A DNA stretch of 9,839 nt from CAYSYN01 sp964447735. GTDB lineage: Bacteria; Patescibacteriota; Minisyncoccia; Minisyncoccales; GBS-2. This document shows, in pieces, positions 5,216 through 9,839 of the stretch (position 1 is the first letter of the stretch; every line of letters begins with the position of its first letter). Both the position numbers and the translations under genes were made by a program. The notes under the pieces are model-generated. The model did not search any database. It worked only from the letters and a program-made list of their open reading frames with translations, and was not told where the DNA came from. The stretch spans positions 1 to 9,839 of the forward strand of contig CAYUTJ010000024.1 of NCBI GenBank assembly GCA_964447735.1, read 5' to 3'.

Positions 5216-8016
5216 GATCTTAAATAAGCTTTTAAAAATTTTCCGGTAAAACTCTTTTTGTTTTTAATTATCTTCTCTACCGGCCCTTCAGCTACAATAT
5301 AGCCTCCCTTTTCTCCTCCTTCTGGCCCCAGATCTATTATCCAATCTGCGTTTTTGATTACATCTAAATTATGCTCTACCACCAAGACAGTATTTTTCCT
5401 TTTCACTAATTCTCTTAAAACATACAATAGTTTTTTGATATCATCAGGATGCAAACCTGTTGTTGGTTCGTCCAAAATGTAAAGAGTTTTTCCGGTAGCT
5501 TTCTTTGATAATTCAGCTGCCAGCTTTACTCTTTGAGCTTCCCCTCCTGAAAGAGAAGGAGCAGGTTGTCCCAATTCGATATAACCTAAACCCACATCAT
5601 AAAGAGTTTTTAGTTTTTTGTATAAAGGAGGAATGTTTTTGAAAAATTCCAAAGCTTCTTCAACAGTCATTTCTAAAATTTCTGCAATGTTTTTTCCTTT
5701 GTATTCTATAGACAGAGTTTCTTTATTAAATCTTTTTCCTTTACATTCTGGACACTGAACAAATATATCTGGCAAAAAATACATTTCAATCTTAATTTGT
5801 CCTTGTCCCTTGCAATGCTCGCATCTGCCTCCGGGAACGTTAAAAGAAAATCTTCCAGGTTTGTATCCTCTAATTTTTGCCTCTCTTGTTTGAGAAAATA
5901 AATATCTAATGAAAGAGAAAGCCCCAACATAAGTTGCCGGATTTGACCTTGGAGTTCTTCCAATTGGACTTTGGTCGACAATCACTACTTTATTAATGTA
6001 CTCCAAACCCAAAATTTCATCATGATCTCCTGGTTCTTCTTTTGAATTGTGAAATTTCCTCATCAAAGCTTTAGCTAAAATATCATTGACCAAAGATGAC
6101 TTCCCTGAACCTGAAACTCCAGTAATACAAACAAATCTCTCTAAAGGAATTTTAACTGTAATGTTTTTTAGGTTATGTTCTCTGGCTCCTTTTACGATTA
6201 AAAATTTTTCAGGTTTTTCTAAAATTCTCTCTCTGACCTCTACTTTTTTTCTTCCTGATAAATACTCCCCGGTAATTGTTTTTGACCTTAAAAGTGCTCT
6301 TGGAGTGCCTTCAAAAACAATTTTGCCCCCGTGCTTTCCCGGTCCCGGTCCAATATCAATTATCCAATCAGCAGCTAGAATTGTTTGAGGATCGTGCTCT
6401 ACCACCAAAACTGTGTTTCCTAAATCTCTGAGTTCTTTTAAGGTATTAATCAATCTTTTTTGGTCTCTGGCATGAAGGCCTACTGAAGGTTCATCTAAAA
6501 TGTACAAAACTCCAGATAATTTTGATCCAATTTGAGTAGCTAATCTCACTCTTTGTTCTTCTCCTCCAGCTAAAGTATCTGCTTTTCTCTCCAAAGTTAA
6601 ATAGTCCAAACCAACATCAATTAAAAAAGAAAGTCTGTTTAAAATTTCTTTAATTATAGGTTGGGCAATTTTCCATTGAGCTTTCTTTAAAAATTTTTTT
6701 CTGTTTTTGATAATCTTCTCAAAAAATTCTTTCAACTTTGAAATTTCCATTTCAACTAATTGATCAATAGATTTTCCAAGAAACTTTACAGCCAACGCTT
6801 CCTTTCTCAACCTTTTTCCTTTACAAACTTCGCATTTTTTCTCTACCATGTATTTTTCAATTTCTTCTCTGGTATAATCAGAATCTGTCTCATGATATCT
6901 TCTCTCTAACCAAGGAATCACTCCTTCAAAAATCCCATCTCCGTACAAAATCAAATCTAACTCTTCTTTTTTTAGTTCTTTTGTTGGTTTGTAAAGATCG
7001 ATATTGTGTCTTTCTGCCAAATCTTCGAGCATGTACCAGAAGAATCTCTGTCTTCCCACCTTGTGGGAAGCATGAGCCCAAGGAAAAATGGCACCTTCTG
7101 CAATTGATAAATCTTTATTGGGAATGACCAATTTTGGATCGATGATTAATTTTTCACCTAAACCCTGACAAGAAGGACAGGCTCCATAAGGTGAATTAAA
7201 AGAAAAAAGCCTTGGTTCAATTTCTGGCAAAGAAATCCCACAAACAGGACAGGAAAAAAGTTGGGAAAAAATTAAATCTTTTCCTTTTTTTAAATCGTGA
7301 ATAATGACAATTCCCTTTCCGATTTTCAAAGCCATCTCCAAAGAATCAACCAACCTCATTCTGTCCAAATTCTTTTCAATCTCCAATCTATCGACAACAA
7401 CTTCAATGTCATGCCTTTTGTACCTTTCCAACCTTTTCTCTAAAGCTTCCTCAATCCTATAAACTATTCCATCAATTCTCACTCTTAAAAATCCCATTCT
7501 CTGAATTTCTTGTAAAGTTCCTCGATACTCTCCCTTTCTTCCTCTAACCACAGGACCTAAAATCAAAATTTCGGTTCCTTTTTTTAGTTTTAAAATCTGA
7601 TCTACGATTTGATCTATTGTCTGTTTTGAGATTTTTCTACCACATTTTGGACAATAAGGAACTCCTACTCTCGCATACAATAATCTCAAATAGTCATAAA
7701 TTTCTGTCATCGTTCCAACAGTAGATCTTGGATTTTTCGCTGCTTTTCTCTGATCGATCGAAATTGCAGGTGAAATTCCTTCAATTTTATCAACATCTGG
7801 TTTGTCCATCACTCCCAAAAATTGTCGAGCATAAGCAGATAAGGATTCTACATATCTTCTCTGTCCTTCAGCATAAAGAGTATCGAATGCTAAAGATGAT
7901 TTTCCAGATCCTGAAACTCCAGAAACAACCACAAATTTTTCCTTGGGAATGTCAACATCAATGTTTTTCAAATTATGAACTCTTGCCCCTCGAACTTTTA
8001 TGTATTCTTGAGGCAT
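5212..8016 (-). CDS. uvrA: Excinuclease ABC subunit UvrA (DNA damage recognition ATPase)
   Basis: 934 residues, full length for UvrA, which with UvrB finds bulky lesions in nucleotide excision repair. There are two ABC ATPase modules. The first Walker A is GVSGSGKSS (33-41), with its signature at 482-488 and Walker B LYILDEPSVGLH soon after. The second Walker A is GVSGSGKSS (633-641), with signature LSGGEAQ (822-828) and LYILDEPTTGLH. Zinc modules are visible as C256/C259 with C280/C283, and C732/C735 with C755/C758; a CPKC pair lies at 122-125. The first signature reads LAGGEEQ instead of the usual LSGGEAQ. The start MPQEYIKVRGARVHNLKNI is typical. An AAGGAG lies 14 bases before the ATG, rather far for a ribosome binding site. 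uvrC is divergent. No terminator separates uvrA from groES, so some read-through is possible. Confidence 0.97.
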   Translation of the reverse strand: MPQEYIKVRGARVHNLKNIDVDIPKEKFVVVSGVSGSGKSSLAFDTLYAEGQRRYVESLSAYARQFLGVMDKPDVDKIEGISPAISIDQRKAAKNPRSTVGTMTEIYDYLRLLYARVGVPYCPKCGRKISKQTIDQIVDQILKLKKGTEILILGPVVRGRKGEYRGTLQEIQRMGFLRVRIDGIVYRIEEALEKRLERYKRHDIEVVVDRLEIEKNLDRMRLVDSLEMALKIGKGIVIIHDLKKGKDLIFSQLFSCPVCGISLPEIEPRLFSFNSPYGACPSCQGLGEKLIIDPKLVIPNKDLSIAEGAIFPWAHASHKVGRQRFFWYMLEDLAERHNIDLYKPTKELKKEELDLILYGDGIFEGVIPWLERRYHETDSDYTREEIEKYMVEKKCEVCKGKRLRKEALAVKFLGKSIDQLVEMEISKLKEFFEKIIKNRKKFLKKAQWKIAQPIIKEILNRLSFLIDVGLDYLTLERKADTLAGGEEQRVRLATQIGSKLSGVLYILDEPSVGLHARDQKRLINTLKELRDLGNTVLVVEHDPQTILAADWIIDIGPGPGKHGGKIVFEGTPRALLRSKTITGEYLSGRKKVEVRERILEKPEKFLIVKGAREHNLKNITVKIPLERFVCITGVSGSGKSSLVNDILAKALMRKFHNSKEEPGDHDEILGLEYINKVVIVDQSPIGRTPRSNPATYVGAFSFIRYLFSQTREAKIRGYKPGRFSFNVPGGRCEHCKGQGQIKIEMYFLPDIFVQCPECKGKRFNKETLSIEYKGKNIAEILEMTVEEALEFFKNIPPLYKKLKTLYDVGLGYIELGQPAPSLSGGEAQRVKLAAELSKKATGKTLYILDEPTTGLHPDDIKKLLYVLRELVKRKNTVLVVEHNLDVIKNADWIIDLGPEGGEKGGYIVAEGPVEKIIKNKKSFTGKFLKAYLRS

Positions 8017-8023
8017 AAATTAT

Positions 8024-8052
8024 ATTTTAACTCCTTTGTCAAGATTTTTCAA
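8024..8052 (-). promoter_or_regulatory. Candidate uvrA promoter
   Basis: On the minus strand, TTGAAA (8052-8047), a 17-base spacer and TAAAAT (8029-8024). Transcription would begin near 8017, next to the uvrA ATG at 8016, implying a leaderless or nearly leaderless message. Such AT-rich DNA yields chance matches, so this is a candidate. If the AAGGAG at 8036-8031 is a real ribosome binding site, the true start must be further upstream. Confidence 0.4.
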
Positions 8053-8063
8053 TAAGTTAAAAT
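8036..8063 (+). promoter_or_regulatory. Candidate uvrC-recG promoter
   Basis: TTGTCA (8036-8041), a 16-base spacer and TAAAAT (8058-8063). The predicted start is near 8070, only about two bases before the uvrC ATG. It interlocks with the candidate uvrA promoter on the other strand, so both genes would be driven from one 55-base region. No Shine-Dalgarno sequence precedes the ATG. Confidence 0.45.
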
Positions 8064-8071
8064 TTAAAATA

Positions 8072-9379
8072 ATGGAAAGGTTCAAATTTATTCAGAAAGA
8101 GAATGTAAATAGGTTGCCAAAAGAACCTGGAGTTTATTGTTTTAAAAATAAAAAAGAAATCTTGTATATTGGAAAAGCAGCGAATATTAGAGAAAGAGTA
8201 AAAAATCATTTTAGAAAACCCACTCATAAAGATTATCTTTTTTTAGATAAGATTGAAAAAATAGGATACATTAAAACAGGCTCTGAAATTGAGGCTTTAA
8301 TTTTGGAGGCAAAATTAATAAAAAAGATTCAACCAAAATTTAACGTTATTTGGAAAGATGATAAAAATTATTTTTTTGTTGGAGCTACAAAAGAAGATTT
8401 TCCAAGAATTTTCTGGACCCATCAAACAAAAATAAAACAAAAGGAAAAAGTAGAATATGTAGGGCCTTTTGTTGATGGAAAGGCTTTAAAAAAAACTTTA
8501 AAAATTTTAAGAAAGGTTTTTCCTTTTAGATCTTGCAAAAGAATTCCAAAAAGACCTTGTCTTTGGTACCATCTCAGAAGATGTCCTGCTCCTTGCACAT
8601 TAAAATCAAAATTTTTGAAAGAAATTTCAAATTCTTTGAAAATCAAAAAAATTGCTCAAAAAAATGCTCAAAAAATAATCAAAATTTTGAAAAAAGGAAA
8701 AAAATCAATTTTAAAAGAATTAAAAAAAGAAATGAAAAAAGCAGCCAAAGGAAAAGATTTTGAAGAGGCTGCTAGATTGAGAGATCAGATTTTGGCTTTA
8801 GAAAAAATCTTCCAACATGCAAGAATTTTTGAAGAAAAAGAAAGAAAAATTTTGCCAGAGTGGCCAAAAATTGAAAAAGAATTGAGAAAAATCTTGAATG
8901 TGAAAAAGAAAATTTCAAGAATCGAAGCTTTCGATGTTTCAAACATTCGGGGAAAATTGGCGACAGGATCGATGATAACTTTTATTGAAGGAGTTCCTGA
9001 TAAAAATTTTTACAGAAGATTTAAAATAAAATTTACAAAAAAGCCAGACGATATTTCAATGCTAAAAGAAATTTTAGAAAGGAGATTTTCACATTCTGAA
9101 TGGGGATTTCCTGATTTGATTTTAATTGATGGAGGTAAAGCTCAATTGAATTGTGCTATAAATTGTAAATTGAAGATTGAAGATTGGAAATTGATAAAAG
9201 TAATTTCTTTAGCAAAAAAAGAAAAAAAATTGTTTATTGAAGGGAAAAAGAAGCCTCTTTTATTAAAAAATTTACCAAGAGAAATTTTTAATTTAATTTT
9301 AAGATTAGACAATGAAGCTCACAGATTTGCAATTTCCTATCACAAAAAATTGAGAGAAAAAGAAATTCTAAAAAAATGA
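8072..9379 (+). CDS. uvrC: Excinuclease ABC subunit UvrC, short form lacking the C-terminal HhH domain
   Basis: 436 residues from the ATG at 8072, which precedes the canonical LPKEPGVY. An in-frame TTG at 8036 lies in the promoter region and adds nothing family-like. UvrC makes both incisions in nucleotide excision repair. Domains in order: GIY-YIG nuclease (GVY at 20-22, YIG at 32-34, then EALILEAKLIKK); four cysteines C155, C163, C171 and C175, as in the iron-sulphur site reported for E. coli UvrC; a UVR motif, DFEEAARLRDQI (229-240), for UvrB contact; and the RNase H-like nuclease with D288 (AFDVSN), D353 (LIDGGKAQL) and H417 (NEAHRFA). The protein stops about 19 residues after that histidine, whereas typical UvrC of about 600 residues continues into a helix-hairpin-helix domain. 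Residues 364-374 are encoded by a repeat also found after groEL. The stop overlaps the recG start (ATGA). Confidence 0.95.
   Translation: MERFKFIQKENVNRLPKEPGVYCFKNKKEILYIGKAANIRERVKNHFRKPTHKDYLFLDKIEKIGYIKTGSEIEALILEAKLIKKIQPKFNVIWKDDKNYFFVGATKEDFPRIFWTHQTKIKQKEKVEYVGPFVDGKALKKTLKILRKVFPFRSCKRIPKRPCLWYHLRRCPAPCTLKSKFLKEISNSLKIKKIAQKNAQKIIKILKKGKKSILKELKKEMKKAAKGKDFEEAARLRDQILALEKIFQHARIFEEKERKILPEWPKIEKELRKILNVKKKISRIEAFDVSNIRGKLATGSMITFIEGVPDKNFYRRFKIKFTKKPDDISMLKEILERRFSHSEWGFPDLILIDGGKAQLNCAINCKLKIEDWKLIKVISLAKKEKKLFIEGKKKPLLLKNLPREIFNLILRLDNEAHRFAISYHKKLREKEILKK
9161..9192 (+). repeat. Short AT-rich repeat, copy B, inside uvrC
   Basis: This copy matches 3176-3207 at 30 of 32 bases. It is in frame within uvrC and encodes NCKLKIEDWKL (the final Leu codon extends one base past the repeat), directly before the conserved IKVISLAKKEKK strand of the nuclease domain. 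The distance between DGGK and SLAK remains close to that of ordinary UvrC, so the segment takes the place of a variable helix and does not lengthen the protein much. Confidence 0.65.
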
Positions 9380-9839
9380 AAAATAAAAAAATCGAAGATT
9401 TAAATTATTTAAAAAAGAGAGATATTACAAGGTTGAAAAAACTTGGAATTAAAACAATCAAAGATTGTTTTTATTATTTTCCAAACAGATATTATGATTT
9501 TTCAAAAATTTCAAAAATTTCAGATTTGGAACCTGAAACTTTTGTTACAATTCAAGGAAAGATTGAAAACATAAAAGATGTATTTTTAAAGAAAAGAAGG
9601 TTTTTAACAGAGGTTGAAATTTCAGATGGGAGTTCAAAAATCAAGGCAATTTTTTACAATCAACCCTTTTTAAAAAATATTTTCAAAAAAGGAGATTGTT
9701 TTTCTTTTTCAGGAAAAGTAATCGAAAGAAAAAGAGAACTTTTTTTGCAACATCCAATTTATGAAAAAATTCCAAAGATTCCTTATTTTAAACTTTTGCA
9801 TACTGGAAAAATAATTCCAGTTTATCCTGAAACAAAAGG
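9376..9839 (+). CDS. recG: ATP-dependent DNA helicase RecG, N-terminal part (runs off the right edge)
   Basis: The ATG at 9376 overlaps the uvrC stop as ATGA, so the two are probably translationally coupled. 154 codons are visible, starting MKNKKIEDLNYLKKRD. RecG unwinds and reverses stalled replication forks and branched DNA. The match rests on the N-terminal order: LKKLGIKTIKDCFYYFPNRYYDFS (the KLGI-T-DLL-PRRY block of RecG), an OB-fold wedge domain with TFVTIQGKIENI, EISDGSSKIKAIFYN and FKKGDCFSFSGKV, then LFLQHPIYE and the PVYPETKG linker (usually PVYPLTEG). The helicase motor motifs lie beyond the window. The start adds no extension before the conserved region, and the glycine-rich GVGPK turn usual in front of it reads LKKRD. 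Confidence 0.9.
   Translation, partial: MKNKKIEDLNYLKKRDITRLKKLGIKTIKDCFYYFPNRYYDFSKISKISDLEPETFVTIQGKIENIKDVFLKKRRFLTEVEISDGSSKIKAIFYNQPFLKNIFKKGDCFSFSGKVIERKRELFLQHPIYEKIPKIPYFKLLHTGKIIPVYPETK

Noticed and set aside
5706..5981. Minus-strand open frame inside uvrA in another frame
   Set aside because: It overlaps the conserved zinc-finger region of UvrA and resembles no family.
6086..6388. Plus-strand open frame antisense to uvrA
   Set aside because: It mirrors the second Walker A region; composition and position mark it as a shadow.
7052..7070. Perfect 8-base hairpin CTTCCCAC-CTT-GTGGGAAG
   Set aside because: It lies inside uvrA encoding SHKVGR and has no T-tract on either strand, so a terminator is unlikely; probably chance or a minor mRNA structure.
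7728..8018. Plus-strand open frame antisense to the uvrA N-terminus
   Set aside because: It lies opposite the Walker A region and the start of uvrA and has no domain signature.
8036..8071. TTG start extending UvrC by 12 residues
   Set aside because: These bases form the -35 to -10 promoter match, and the ATG at 8072 gives the expected distance to the GIY motif.
8422..8763. Open frames on both strands inside uvrC
   Set aside because: They overlap the cysteine-rich and UVR regions of a clear UvrC and are lysine- or phenylalanine-rich noise.
9376..9400. Frameshift splitting a longer UvrC
   Set aside because: The frame following the stop gives the RecG N-terminus, not an HhH domain, so no broken gene is needed to explain it.
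1..9839. CRISPR array, tRNA, rRNA, transposon or phage genes
   Set aside because: No regularly spaced repeats, transposase motifs, cloverleaf or rRNA sequence were recognised on either strand.

Overview
The window is AT-rich and densely packed with standard bacterial housekeeping genes. They read cleanly with TAA and TGA as stops, so a TGA=Gly code is not indicated. Very low GC, lysine-rich proteins, almost no Shine-Dalgarno sequences, a UvrC shortened at its C-terminus and a KLKIEDWKL-type low-complexity repeat together suggest a Patescibacteria/CPR bacterium (Parcubacteria-like). This placement is inferred from style and from recalled family features, not from a search.

Layout, left to right. 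(1) 1-3103, minus strand: a tight three-gene run lemA, a DUF2207 membrane protein, then htpX, with gaps of 6 and 8 bases; htpX runs off the left edge. This looks like an envelope or membrane-protein quality-control operon. (2) 3104-3206: a rho-independent terminator for the groEL transcript and a short AT-rich repeat. (3) 3207-5215, minus strand: the groES-groEL heat-shock operon, with a strong sigma70-type promoter and a variant CIRCE operator (the HrcA binding site) just before groES. (4) 5212-8016, minus strand: uvrA, full length. (5) 8017-8071: a 55-base divergent promoter region. (6) 8072-9379, plus strand: uvrC without its C-terminal helix-hairpin-helix domain, overlapping by 4 bases with (7) recG, which runs off the right edge. 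No stretch over 300 bases lacks a gene.

Working together: UvrA and UvrC are the damage-recognition and incision parts of nucleotide excision repair (uvrB is not in the window). RecG, coupled to uvrC, remodels stalled forks, so the right half is a DNA-repair block. The left half handles protein folding (GroES/GroEL) and membrane proteolysis (HtpX with LemA and DUF2207).

I see no wholly new multi-gene system. The points most worth a second look are: an Asp-to-Asn change at the catalytic position 398 of GroEL, in a protein that also lacks the Gly-Gly-Met tail; a 32-base repeat found both after groEL and inside the uvrC coding sequence, where it encodes part of the nuclease domain; a CIRCE operator with matching changes in both arms; and a UvrC that ends directly after its nuclease domain.
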